In this document: positions 23,976 to 31,106 of the stretch, in pieces | Position numbering within the stretch: position 1 is the first letter of the stretch | Layout: every line of letters begins with the position of its first letter | DNA from: Lachnospiraceae bacterium | Lineage (GTDB): Bacteria > Bacillota > Clostridia > Lachnospirales > Lachnospiraceae | Length of the DNA: 33,199 nt | Direction: 5' to 3' | Assembly: GCA_017479085.1 (NCBI GenBank) | Contig: JAFVCQ010000063.1 | Location: forward strand, 1-33,199 | Program-made: the position numbers and the translations under genes | The notes under the pieces: generated by a model | What the model was told of the DNA's origin: nothing | What the model saw: the letters and a program-made list of their open reading frames with translations, nothing else | Database searches by the model: none

Positions 23976-25250
23976 ATGGCAAGGGACAAGGAATGGAGAA
24001 AAAAGGAACTCAGCTTAAAGGAGGTACAGGAACGATATCCGGATATTCCGAAAAGCATGATCTTGAAGGTGGATCTGCAACGAAGAGGGCTGACCTATTC
24101 GGATGCAGCCGTTGCAAAGATAGATCCGGATATACATCTTGTAAATGCAGCCGGTGCAAACCGGTTTCGCGTCAGTGCAGATTATGTTCCGGATGGTCTG
24201 CTCATGCGGGATGGATCCTATCTGGTGATCAGCAATTTTGATTATGAGAAAAAGGAGCCGGAGCGGGATCCATATCTCATTGATGTAGTGGACGATCAGA
24301 TTGTGATCGTAGATCAGGATGAAGTGGTGGACTGGATTCAGGGATATTGGGAGAAGCCGGATTTTTATAATCAAAAGGCATCCAACGGAGAGCCTTTAAA
24401 TACATATGTGGCATGCCGCCCACAGAGATTAGAAATCACCATCAATTCCTACTGTCACTTCTGGGATACACCGGGTGAGGGCTGTAAATATTGTCCTATG
24501 TCTCCGAATTACAAGCTGAGCGGCAAGACAGAGGAACGATATGATCTAAAATATTATCAGGAGGCCTTTGCAGAAGCGGTTAAACAGAAGGGAAGAAACA
24601 CCATCGTGATCTTAACAGGCGGTTCGATCCTGTCGGGAGAGGAGGTGTTGGATGATGAGCTTCAGGTGTATATGGATGTGTTGAAGATGATCGGCGAATT
24701 TTTTGAACCCGGGCAACGCTTTCCAAGCCAGTTGATCGCAACGGCCTTTCATGAGAGGCAATTGGAACGGCTTTATGAGGAGACAGGACTTATGATCTAC
24801 ACACCGGATATCGAAGTGCTGAATAAGGAAAAATTTGAGTGGATCTGTCCCGGAAAAGCCCGTCATGTGGGATACGAGGAGTGGAAACGACGAATCTTTA
24901 AGGCAGTTGATATTTTTGGAAAGGGAAATGTGACAACGGGGGTCGTACTGGGAGTAGAGCAGGCCACACCGAATGGATTCCCGACAGAGGATGAGGCCTT
25001 TCGGGCAATCACAGAGGAAGCGGAGCATATTATATCGCACGGCGTAGCGCTTGCCGCCAACATTTGGAGAGCTACACCGAGATCTGCATTTCAAAATCAA
25101 AATACTCCTTCGCTCGACTATTATATCCGCACATTGCGTGAATTCGACCGGTTACAGAGAAAATACATTTCAAACCCATATACGGATGATTATAGGCGTT
25201 GTGGCGCGCATGTGGGTCTGGATCTGATGCGAACATACGGGGAGGTATAG
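23976..25250 (+). CDS. Radical-SAM-like protein with CX9CX2C motif (paralogue 2 of the operon)
   Basis: A 424-residue soluble protein with candidate cluster cysteines Cys160, Cys170 and Cys173 (SYCHFWDTPGEGCKYCPM), i.e. CX9CX2C. It is followed by barrel-like blocks VILTGGSILSGEE (GGE-like), LYEETGLMIYTPDIEVLN, FEWICPGKARHVG and VTTGVVLGVEQATPNG. The first 140 residues are a separate domain with a helical part (KELSLKEVQERYPDIPKSM) and EKPDFYNQKASNGEPLN, the latter shared with the protein at 20898-22085. GGGAGG lies 7 bases before the ATG at 23976; an upstream in-frame ATG at 23943 lacks one. Only 3 bases separate it from the PPOX gene. The reaction is unknown. Both paralogues in one operon suggest successive steps or a heterodimer. 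Confidence 0.8.
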   Translation: MARDKEWRKKELSLKEVQERYPDIPKSMILKVDLQRRGLTYSDAAVAKIDPDIHLVNAAGANRFRVSADYVPDGLLMRDGSYLVISNFDYEKKEPERDPYLIDVVDDQIVIVDQDEVVDWIQGYWEKPDFYNQKASNGEPLNTYVACRPQRLEITINSYCHFWDTPGEGCKYCPMSPNYKLSGKTEERYDLKYYQEAFAEAVKQKGRNTIVILTGGSILSGEEVLDDELQVYMDVLKMIGEFFEPGQRFPSQLIATAFHERQLERLYEETGLMIYTPDIEVLNKEKFEWICPGKARHVGYEEWKRRIFKAVDIFGKGNVTTGVVLGVEQATPNGFPTEDEAFRAITEEAEHIISHGVALAANIWRATPRSAFQNQNTPSLDYYIRTLREFDRLQRKYISNPYTDDYRRCGAHVGLDLMRTYGEV

Positions 25251-25253
25251 AAA

Positions 25254-25730
25254 ATGGCAGTGATCGGCAAGGAATTACTAGAGATTTTAGAGGATCCGCA
25301 GACATTAAAATGTATTGCGGCGACCGACAGGGATGGTATCCCGCACATTTCCTATAAGGGAACGCTGCATGTGGAGGAGGATGTCATTGTATTTTATGAC
25401 ATACTGCAAAGCTCACAGATCAACAAGAATCTGGTACATGCGATCTGGTTTGAAAAGAAAGTGGCGATCAGCATTTTATCAAAGGACAGACAAAGCTTTC
25501 ATATAGTGGGAGTCCCATTCAAATGCGTGACAGCCGGAGCGTATTTTGAAAAAACATACGAAAGGCTGCGTGCTGAAAAAGGGGATGTGGATTTGAATGC
25601 CATCTGGTATATCAGGCCGGAACAGGTGCGCGAAAACACATTCTCTGTCAGAAAGGCCGAGGAGGAACAGAACTATCCGGTGTTAAAACATATTGACCGC
25701 ATGATAAAGCCGGAGTTTTTAGAACAGTAA
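25254..25730 (+). CDS. PPOX-type flavin split-barrel protein
   Basis: A 158-residue protein of the pyridoxamine 5'-phosphate oxidase-like split-barrel fold. Visible features are LKCIAATDRDGIPHISYKGT, VIVFYDILQSSQINKNL and KKVAISIL, the usual FMN- or F420-binding strand pattern. Members include flavin reductases and oxidases; the real cofactor and substrate cannot be told. GGGGAGG lies in the last codons of the preceding radical-SAM gene, so the two are coupled. It is the last gene of the operon, with a terminator 19 bases downstream. It may supply electrons to the radical-SAM enzymes or reduce a pathway product (inference). Confidence 0.8.
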   Translation: MAVIGKELLEILEDPQTLKCIAATDRDGIPHISYKGTLHVEEDVIVFYDILQSSQINKNLVHAIWFEKKVAISILSKDRQSFHIVGVPFKCVTAGAYFEKTYERLRAEKGDVDLNAIWYIRPEQVRENTFSVRKAEEEQNYPVLKHIDRMIKPEFLEQ

Positions 25731-25749
25731 ACAGTGGTCTTTTTCCATG

Positions 25750-25783
25750 AAAAGCAGTAAATCTAAAAGGTTTACTGCTTTTT
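25750..25783 (+). terminator. Intrinsic terminator ending the transporter/radical-SAM operon
   Basis: A perfect 12-base stem AAAAGCAGTAAA (25750-25761) with TTTACTGCTTTT (25771-25782), a 9-base loop and a following T run. Confidence 0.85.
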
Positions 25784-25793
25784 AAAATTTATA

Positions 25794-25822
25794 TTGACAA
25801 CAGAACAATACAATGTTAGAAT
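25794..25822 (+). promoter_or_regulatory. Promoter of the Fur-family/metal-binding gene group
   Basis: A perfect TTGACA (25794-25799), a 17-base spacer and TAGAAT (25817-25822), with a TG at 25814-25815 making an extended -10 box. Transcription would start about 95 bases before the Fur-family gene. Confidence 0.8.
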
Positions 25823-25823
25823 T

Positions 25824-25836
25824 GAAAACGGTTTTC
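25824..25836. promoter_or_regulatory. Palindrome at the transcription start, candidate Fur/Zur-family operator
   Basis: GAAAAC-G-GTTTTC is a perfect 6-base inverted repeat directly after the -10 box. Its place suggests autoregulation by the Fur-family protein encoded downstream, although it does not resemble the best-known Zur box. Confidence 0.5.
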
Positions 25837-25917
25837 GTTTTTGATTCTTTGTGTTATATTTATCAGAATAAACACACGATTGCCGGATATAATGGATGAT
25901 TTGGCTGGTGAGAAGAT

Positions 25918-26340
25918 ATGAGCAAAAAAATCAACTATAAGACAAAATGGCAGGATGAGATCCTGAAGTATTTTCAGACGGTTTCCACAGGTCACGTAAC
26001 GGCTTCGGATGTGTATGAATACTTTAGGGGTGTGGGGTATACAATCGGTATGACGACAGTATACCGGCAACTGGATAATTTGGTTAATATGGGATATCTG
26101 AATAAATACACAATTGAAACAGGAAGCCCTGCATGCTATGAATATATGGAACAGGCTCCACAAAGAGATAGCAAACCCTGTTTTCACTGTAAATGCGAGG
26201 TATGTGGAAGATTGATACATTTACAGTGTGAAGAGCTGGCCGGAATACAGGGACATTTCGCAATAAAGCATGATTTTATGCTTAATCTGAAGAGGACCGT
26301 ATTTTACGGTGTGTGCAATGCATGTGAAAAAGAAATATAA
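25918..26340 (+). CDS. Fur-family metal-dependent transcriptional regulator (Zur-like)
   Basis: A 140-residue protein. The N-terminal winged helix contains TGHVTASDVYEYFRGVGYTI and GMTTVYRQLDNLVNMGYL. The C-terminal dimerisation domain has the structural-zinc pairs CEVC and CNAC, with metal-site residues in HCKCEVCGRLIHLQC and IKHDFML. It would repress metal-uptake genes when metal is bound. Zinc rather than iron is inferred from the ZnuA-like gene two positions downstream. The ribosome site (GAGAAG) is weak. Confidence 0.92.
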   Translation: MSKKINYKTKWQDEILKYFQTVSTGHVTASDVYEYFRGVGYTIGMTTVYRQLDNLVNMGYLNKYTIETGSPACYEYMEQAPQRDSKPCFHCKCEVCGRLIHLQCEELAGIQGHFAIKHDFMLNLKRTVFYGVCNACEKEI

Positions 26341-26383
26341 TTCGGAACGAATTGAGTCGAAGGTGACAAATGGAGACTAAGCT

Positions 26384-26692
26384 ATGGGGATGATAAGTAC
26401 AAACATAAAAAAAAGAGCAGCTCTGCTGATGTGTTTGATCGTAATGATAGTGCTGTTTTTTTCAGTGTACTATATTGCAGTAGAGGAACAGCATCATTGC
26501 GCAGGGGAAGACTGTCCGATTTGCGCTGAAATAGAACTCTTTCAGAATGTAGTACGCCAGATGGGAATAGGTGTTGTATGGAACACAGCGGTATCGATTC
26601 TACTGGTGCCATTTGTATTAAAAATGACAGCGGCAGTGCATGCGATATGCATCCATACATTGGTTAGTCAAAAGGTAAGAATGAATCATTGA
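26384..26692 (+). CDS. Small membrane protein with a His/Cys-rich loop
   Basis: A 102-residue protein with two predicted membrane helices (about ALLMCLIVMIVLFFSVYYIA and VVWNTAVSILLVPFVLKMTA). The segment between them, EQHHCAGEDCPICAEIE, could bind a metal ion. I do not recognise a characterised family. It lies between a Fur-family regulator and a ZnuA-like lipoprotein, which suggests a part in metal (probably zinc) handling. GGAG lies 8 bases before the ATG. Confidence 0.75.
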   Translation: MGMISTNIKKRAALLMCLIVMIVLFFSVYYIAVEEQHHCAGEDCPICAEIELFQNVVRQMGIGVVWNTAVSILLVPFVLKMTAAVHAICIHTLVSQKVRMNH

Positions 26693-26756
26693 TCCACTCC
26701 GTAATTAGGGATCATTTGCCCATTTCAACATTCTGAATTTATGGAGGTAGGATATT

Positions 26757-27809
26757 ATGAAGATAAAGAGATTATTGGTATTATTAGTGGCTTTGATGGC
26801 ATTTGGCTGCCTTGCAGCATGCGGCTCAGACGATCGTAAGGATGCAGGGACGGCAGATGTAGATTATGAAACAGAGACAGTTGAGGATGAAGATGATTCC
26901 GAATCCGTTAATGAAGAATCCGGTGATACGTTAAGGATTGTCACTACCATTTTTCCTGAGTATGACTGGGTCAGAGAGATTATGGGAGATCAGTTTGTAA
27001 ATGCAGATGTGACAATGCTGCTTGATAACGGTGTAGATCTTCACAGCTATCAACCTACGGCGAATGATATTCTTAAGATATCCGGGTGTGACCTTTTCAT
27101 ATACGTCGGCGGTGAGTCGGATGAATGGGTAGAGGATGTTATGAAGGATGCTGCAAACAAAGATATGAAGGTAATCAATCTGTTGGAGACATTAGGTGGA
27201 GACGTAAAGGAAGAAGAGGTTGTTGAAGGAATGGAAGCTGAGGAGGAAGATGGTGAAGAAGAGGAGGAAGTAGAGTATGATGAACATGTATGGCTTTCTC
27301 TAAGAAATTCACAGACTCTGTGTACGGCTATCGCTGATACATTGAAGGAGATCGACCCGGCCCATGCAGACATTTATGATACGAATGTGACAGCTTATAA
27401 TGAGAAGCTTGCTGCATTAGACGAGGAGTATAAGAGTGCAGTAGATGCGGCATCGAATAAAACAATACTTTTTGGGGATCGATTCCCGTTTCGGTATCTG
27501 GTGGATGATTACGGAATCACATACTATGCTGCTTTTGTTGGATGCTCTGCCGAGACGGAAGCAAGCTTTGAGACGATCATGTTTCTTGCAAATAAGGTAG
27601 ATGAGCTTGGTCTTTCTTCCATATGTACCATTGAGGGTACTGATAAGAAGATTGCCGGGACCATTAAAGAGAACACAAAAACAAAGGATCAGGAGATTCC
27701 TGTGATGGATTCTTTGCAGTCAACCACATCTGCTGATGTGAATGGAGGAAAGACCTATCTGTCTGCCATGACGGATAATCTTGAAGTGTTGAGGAATGCA
27801 TTAAAGTGA
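26757..27809 (+). CDS. Metal ABC transporter substrate-binding lipoprotein (ZnuA/AdcA-like, variant)
   Basis: The 350-residue protein has a lipoprotein signal (LLVLLVALMAFGCLAAC) and an acidic linker. A cluster A-I metal-binding fold follows, with candidate ligands at VDLHSYQPT and EYDEHVWLSL. Where ZnuA proteins carry a His-rich loop, this one has a run of Glu (EAEEEDGEEEEEVEYDEH). The third His-containing motif (usually HxAF.Y) reads DRFPFRYLVDDYG, without His. The family is clear, but metal geometry is therefore unusual; zinc is inferred from context. TGGAGGTAGG precedes the ATG. No permease or ATPase gene follows, so it must use subunits encoded elsewhere. Confidence 0.9.
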   Translation: MKIKRLLVLLVALMAFGCLAACGSDDRKDAGTADVDYETETVEDEDDSESVNEESGDTLRIVTTIFPEYDWVREIMGDQFVNADVTMLLDNGVDLHSYQPTANDILKISGCDLFIYVGGESDEWVEDVMKDAANKDMKVINLLETLGGDVKEEEVVEGMEAEEEDGEEEEEVEYDEHVWLSLRNSQTLCTAIADTLKEIDPAHADIYDTNVTAYNEKLAALDEEYKSAVDAASNKTILFGDRFPFRYLVDDYGITYYAAFVGCSAETEASFETIMFLANKVDELGLSSICTIEGTDKKIAGTIKENTKTKDQEIPVMDSLQSTTSADVNGGKTYLSAMTDNLEVLRNALK

Positions 27810-27840
27810 TAAAGGGCATTGGTGCCAAAATTAAAATATT

Positions 27841-27856
27841 GTTAACAAGTATTAAC
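27841..27856. promoter_or_regulatory. Candidate BlaI-family operator, site 1
   Basis: GTTAAC-AAGT-ATTAAC (inverted repeat GTTAA-N6-TTAAC), preceded by ATT, lies 42 bases before the BlaI-family start and upstream of a TATAAT (27879-27884). A near-identical site precedes the gene at 29665. Confidence 0.5.
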
Positions 27857-27897
27857 TGTTGGCAGCGATAAAACGATATATAATAAGGAGCGATACA

Positions 27898-28293
27898 ATG
27901 GGAAGAGAAGAACGGATGCCGACCGAGCGGGAATGGCTTTTGATGGAGGTGATCTGGGACAGAGGGGATACCATCACATCGTCTGAGATTCTGCAGCAGG
28001 TGCAGGCCGTAGATGAGATGAGCGACCGGACGGAACGGGTACTCCTTCACCATCTGGTAAAAAAGGGTCTGGTGGGATATACGGTAGACGAACATGACAG
28101 TCGTGTATACCACTATTTTGCAAAACGAACCAGAGAGGAGTGTCTGAGAGAAAAGCAGAGCAGCTTTATTGATGCCTATCACCGTGGAAGCGGGATTGGG
28201 GCAGCGGTCTCTTTTTTGCAGGGGATCGATCTGTCGGATGCGGAGATTTCGGAATTGGAAGATATTTTGAAACAGAGGAAAAAGCATGAATGA
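27898..28293 (+). CDS. BlaI/MecI-family transcriptional repressor
   Basis: A 131-residue winged-helix repressor. It begins PTEREWLLMEVIWDRGDTIT and has the recognition region SDRTERVLLHHLVKKGLV followed by the wing GYTVDEHDSRVYHYFA. The C-terminal helices provide dimerisation. In known systems BlaI is cut and inactivated when its partner membrane protease senses a signal. The start is the ATG at 27898 with GGAG 8 bases upstream. The frame is open further 5' but without a ribosome site. It overlaps the M56 peptidase gene by 8 bases, the usual blaI-blaR1 arrangement. Confidence 0.92.
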   Translation: MGREERMPTEREWLLMEVIWDRGDTITSSEILQQVQAVDEMSDRTERVLLHHLVKKGLVGYTVDEHDSRVYHYFAKRTREECLREKQSSFIDAYHRGSGIGAAVSFLQGIDLSDAEISELEDILKQRKKHE

Positions 28294-29533
28294 ATGGATT
28301 GTATGGATAAGGGATATCGTTTCGTTTTTCACAGCTTATTTTGTGACGATCGTAAGCCGATGCGCAATCGTGTCATTTCCCGTGCTGGCACTTATCCTGT
28401 TCCTTCGTAAAACGGTTCTGAGACGGACTGTGTTCTGGAAAGGCGCGGTATGGGCACTGCTGATCCTTGTGCCATTTTTGGGAAGGCTCAGGATCTATTA
28501 CGAGGTACCCCTTCGTCGGAATCCGTTTCTCATGTGTCAGGAAGTTGCAATCCGGTATCCATATATCCGTTATGGATATCTGGCTGGAATCCTATTGCTG
28601 CTTCGGAGCTCGTATCGTGCGCATCGAGACATGAGGCGCTTGATTCGGGGCAGTGAAGAACGGATGATCGGCGGACAGAGGGTGTTTCTTTCAGAAGCTC
28701 CGGTATCGCCTTGTGCATTTGGACTGTTTGCTCCGAAAATTATAGTGCCGCGCATCATGATGGAGGAATTTTCACAAAAGGAAATCCGTGCGGTCGTATT
28801 ACATGAAAGAACGCATATCCGTCTTGGACACCTGTGGCTGTATGTCTGGATGGAGGTTTTTTGCGCATTCTTCTGGATCAATCCGGTTGTCAGACTCTGT
28901 GAACAAAGGTTCAAGGAGGATATGGAGCAGATCTGTGACCGGGTGACGATACGGACCGGCAGACAGGATCCCATTCATTATGGGCAGCTCATTTTAAAAA
29001 GTGTGAGATGCCTGAGGGAGGAACCGGTGCGGTCTTCCGCCATGCTGATCGGTGAGGGCAATTCCAGAGAAGCCAAAGAACGTTTTTATAAGATTCGGGA
29101 CTATGAGCCTTATCGAAGAAGCACGATCGCGGGAGCCGCTCTTTGTGGCAGTCTGCTGATCGTTGCAGCGCTCCTTTTGCTCCATTCCTTATCGTATCCG
29201 CAATATCAGACATTGCCGGATATCACGATCATGGATGAAATGGGAGGAGTCTATGCGGATACCAAAGAGGTGGAACGCTCCGGCGCTGTGGAGTGCACCG
29301 GGGACGGAATCATAGTGGATGCAGAGAAGCTGCGGGAAATCCTGCCGGAGGATTTCCCGGGAGATCAGAGAGTATATATCTATTATGGCATCATTATGAA
29401 GATACCCGGCATGGGTGGAGGCGGATACTGTGCATGGGTGGAGGAGGTACCGGAAAGCGGCAGAATCAGGCCGGTGACCGGAGAACAGACGATGAGAGAC
29501 AAAATAGCCATATGGATGATCAAGAGGATGTGA
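28286..29533 (+). CDS. BlaR1/MecR1-type M56 membrane metallopeptidase with non-standard sensor domain
   Basis: The 415-residue protein has several N-terminal membrane helices (for example TAYFVTIVSRCAIVSFPVLA, GAVWALLILVPFLG). The cytoplasmic M56 zinc protease domain has the motif H173-E-R-T-H177 and a downstream EDMEQICDRV. A last helix (AALCGSLLIVAALLLL) follows. BlaR1 and MecR1 then carry a penicillin-binding sensor of about 250 residues. Here only about 115 extracellular residues follow, with no SxxK motif, so the signal is probably not a beta-lactam. It is translationally coupled to the BlaI-type repressor it presumably controls. Confidence 0.88.
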   Translation: MNEWIVWIRDIVSFFTAYFVTIVSRCAIVSFPVLALILFLRKTVLRRTVFWKGAVWALLILVPFLGRLRIYYEVPLRRNPFLMCQEVAIRYPYIRYGYLAGILLLLRSSYRAHRDMRRLIRGSEERMIGGQRVFLSEAPVSPCAFGLFAPKIIVPRIMMEEFSQKEIRAVVLHERTHIRLGHLWLYVWMEVFCAFFWINPVVRLCEQRFKEDMEQICDRVTIRTGRQDPIHYGQLILKSVRCLREEPVRSSAMLIGEGNSREAKERFYKIRDYEPYRRSTIAGAALCGSLLIVAALLLLHSLSYPQYQTLPDITIMDEMGGVYADTKEVERSGAVECTGDGIIVDAEKLREILPEDFPGDQRVYIYYGIIMKIPGMGGGGYCAWVEEVPESGRIRPVTGEQTMRDKIAIWMIKRM

Positions 29534-29534
29534 C

Positions 29535-29639
29535 ATGGGAGTGTATTTGGGGGTTGGTTATGCCCCATATCTCTATGGCGGCATTTTCAATTTGGGCGTT
29601 CCGATCATGAAGTTTACATTAATTGTTAACAGATATTAA
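29535..29639 (+). CDS. Possible 34-residue peptide after the M56 gene
   Basis: An ATG one base after the M56 stop codon, with AGAGGA 6-7 bases upstream inside the M56 gene, opens a 34-codon frame rich in Gly and Tyr with a hydrophobic character (GVYLGVGYAPYLYGGIFNLG). It ends within the second GTTAAC-N4-ATTAAC site. I recognise no family. It could be a coupled small peptide or a chance frame. Confidence 0.3.
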   Translation: MGVYLGVGYAPYLYGGIFNLGVPIMKFTLIVNRY

Positions 29640-29640
29640 C
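29625..29640. promoter_or_regulatory. Candidate BlaI-family operator, site 2
   Basis: GTTAAC-AGAT-ATTAAC, again preceded by ATT, is the same inverted repeat as at 27841-27856. It lies 24 bases before the DUF6033-like gene and over its likely promoter (TTTACA at 29613-29618). Confidence 0.5.
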
Positions 29641-29664
29641 AGATTGAAGAAAGGAGAAAATAGT

Positions 29665-30936
29665 ATGGAAATTTTAAGCGCAGCAACCAATGGAACCATG
29701 TATGCAAACCGGACAAACAGGGAAAAGACCGCAGCCTTCTCAAATAAAGGCGAAAAACCGGTCTGGAATGGGAAACAGGCATATAAGTATCTGGAAGACA
29801 TGAATCAGGCGGGACTGGATTATGGAGCAAGGGCAGTAAACTATTATGCCGGGAAGACGGCAGAGGATGGGGAGCTGTCTGTGGATGAGTTAAAAAAGCA
29901 GATCGGTGAGTGGTTTCCGGATTACACGCTGACAGACCGGGAACCCGGGAATGTGGTGCAGGGAAAGCATTACCTCTACATTGACAACAGTCAGCTCCAG
30001 AAGATGGCGAAGGATGCTTCCTACCGTGCGAAGGTTTATGGACTGATGGATCGGGAGCTGACGGTCGGGAAGGAATACACGCTGACTTATAGTGATGGGA
30101 GCAACCAGACGATGCACATTACGGGAAGTGTGTTCTCACTTTGTGAGGCGAATCGGAAATATGCAGGTGCTGATGGCGTTCCATACAGGGGGAGCTGTAC
30201 GAGTGATCACCCGTGGTCGAGCTCCAATTCACATCCGCAGGTGAGAAGCATGAGCTTTTTGTCGGATCATCTGGACCCGGCAAAGTCCGCAGGCAAGAGC
30301 AGGATATCGGTTGTAAAGAGGCAGGCAGAGCGGCTTGCAGGGAAACGGGCGGAGAAAAAGCAGGCAGAGAAACTTGCGAAGAAACGGACAGAGCAAAAGC
30401 AGGCAGAAAAGCTTGCGAAGAAACGGACGGAGCAAAAACAGATGGAAAAGAAAGTGCAAGTCCAAAATGCAAACGAGAAGATGCGAAGCACTTGGAAAGA
30501 GAGAAAAGCAACCGGCGCAGAAAAGGAAAATGTTACGCTTGAAATCTCGACAGAAGGAATGGAGCAGCTAGAGAGGATGGTCGGCAGCAGGGAGGAGGAA
30601 AACCCAAATCAGGACGTTGGAGTTGAAAGGCAGGAACAGCAGGACAAAACAGAGCAGAGCGAAGAACAAAAAGGAAAGGTAGCTGTAAATGAGGGAAAAC
30701 GGTTACGCCAGATCGCGGCGGCCAAGACGCAGGCTCAGATTCGGGCAGTTATGGCACTGCTGCAGGGAGATCTGAAGGACTGCGAAGACGGTCTGGAAAA
30801 CGGAGAATGTGACCAGTCAGAGGTAGATAAGGTTCATGCACTGATCGCCGCAGCACAGAAGCGCATGGTCGAAGTGAGCAATAAAGAAGCGACACCGGAG
30901 GAGGAAATGGCCTTTAGTATGGCGGGTCTGCTGTGA
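29665..30936 (+). CDS. DUF6033-like protein with Lys/Glu/Gln-rich tandem repeats
   Basis: A 423-residue protein without signal peptide or membrane helices. The first 200 residues form a domain (QAYKYLEDMNQAGLDYGARA, DGELSVDELKKQIGEWFPDY, PGNVVQGKHYLYIDNSQLQK) that I associate with DUF6033, common in Lachnospiraceae and of unknown function. A highly charged helical region follows, with three 13-residue repeats (QAEKLAKKRTEQK type). The C-terminal part (QIAAAKTQAQIRAVMALLQGDL) is helical and resembles a structural coiled coil. AAAGGAG lies about 8-9 bases before the ATG. Sharing an operator-like site with blaI, it may be the output gene of that system (inference). Confidence 0.75.
   Translation: MEILSAATNGTMYANRTNREKTAAFSNKGEKPVWNGKQAYKYLEDMNQAGLDYGARAVNYYAGKTAEDGELSVDELKKQIGEWFPDYTLTDREPGNVVQGKHYLYIDNSQLQKMAKDASYRAKVYGLMDRELTVGKEYTLTYSDGSNQTMHITGSVFSLCEANRKYAGADGVPYRGSCTSDHPWSSSNSHPQVRSMSFLSDHLDPAKSAGKSRISVVKRQAERLAGKRAEKKQAEKLAKKRTEQKQAEKLAKKRTEQKQMEKKVQVQNANEKMRSTWKERKATGAEKENVTLEISTEGMEQLERMVGSREEENPNQDVGVERQEQQDKTEQSEEQKGKVAVNEGKRLRQIAAAKTQAQIRAVMALLQGDLKDCEDGLENGECDQSEVDKVHALIAAAQKRMVEVSNKEATPEEEMAFSMAGLL
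30322..30438 (+). repeat. Three tandem 39-base coding repeats
   Basis: Units at 30322-30360, 30361-30399 and 30400-30438. The last two differ at only a few bases and encode the same 13 residues (QAEKLAKKRTEQK); the first is more diverged (QAERLAGKRAEKK). Copy number may vary by slippage without breaking the frame. Confidence 0.85.
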
Positions 30937-31015
30937 TGGACCCGGACAGCATGCGTCTCTTTAAAAAATCTGTGTATGGATGAACAGGTTTTTATGACAG
31001 TCGATTTTTTTGTGG

Positions 31016-31044
31016 TTGTTTTTATCAATTCAGAATGTTAAAAT
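31016..31044 (+). promoter_or_regulatory. Upstream promoter of ileS
   Basis: TTGTTT (31016-31021), a 17-base spacer and TAAAAT (31039-31044), with TG at 31036-31037. A short hairpin GAGAGT-ATAA-ACTCTC (31048-31063) lies near the expected start. The stretch 30937-31015 shows no clear terminator or gene. Confidence 0.55.
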
Positions 31045-31106
31045 AAAGAGAGTATAAACTCTCCCTGTTTGTTGGGCACTCGTGAGAAAGATAAGGACAC
31101 TTGGTA

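Noticed and set aside
30322-30438. Short direct repeats considered as a CRISPR-like array
   Set aside because: The units are contiguous, without spacers, in frame and encode the same residues, so they are coding tandem repeats.
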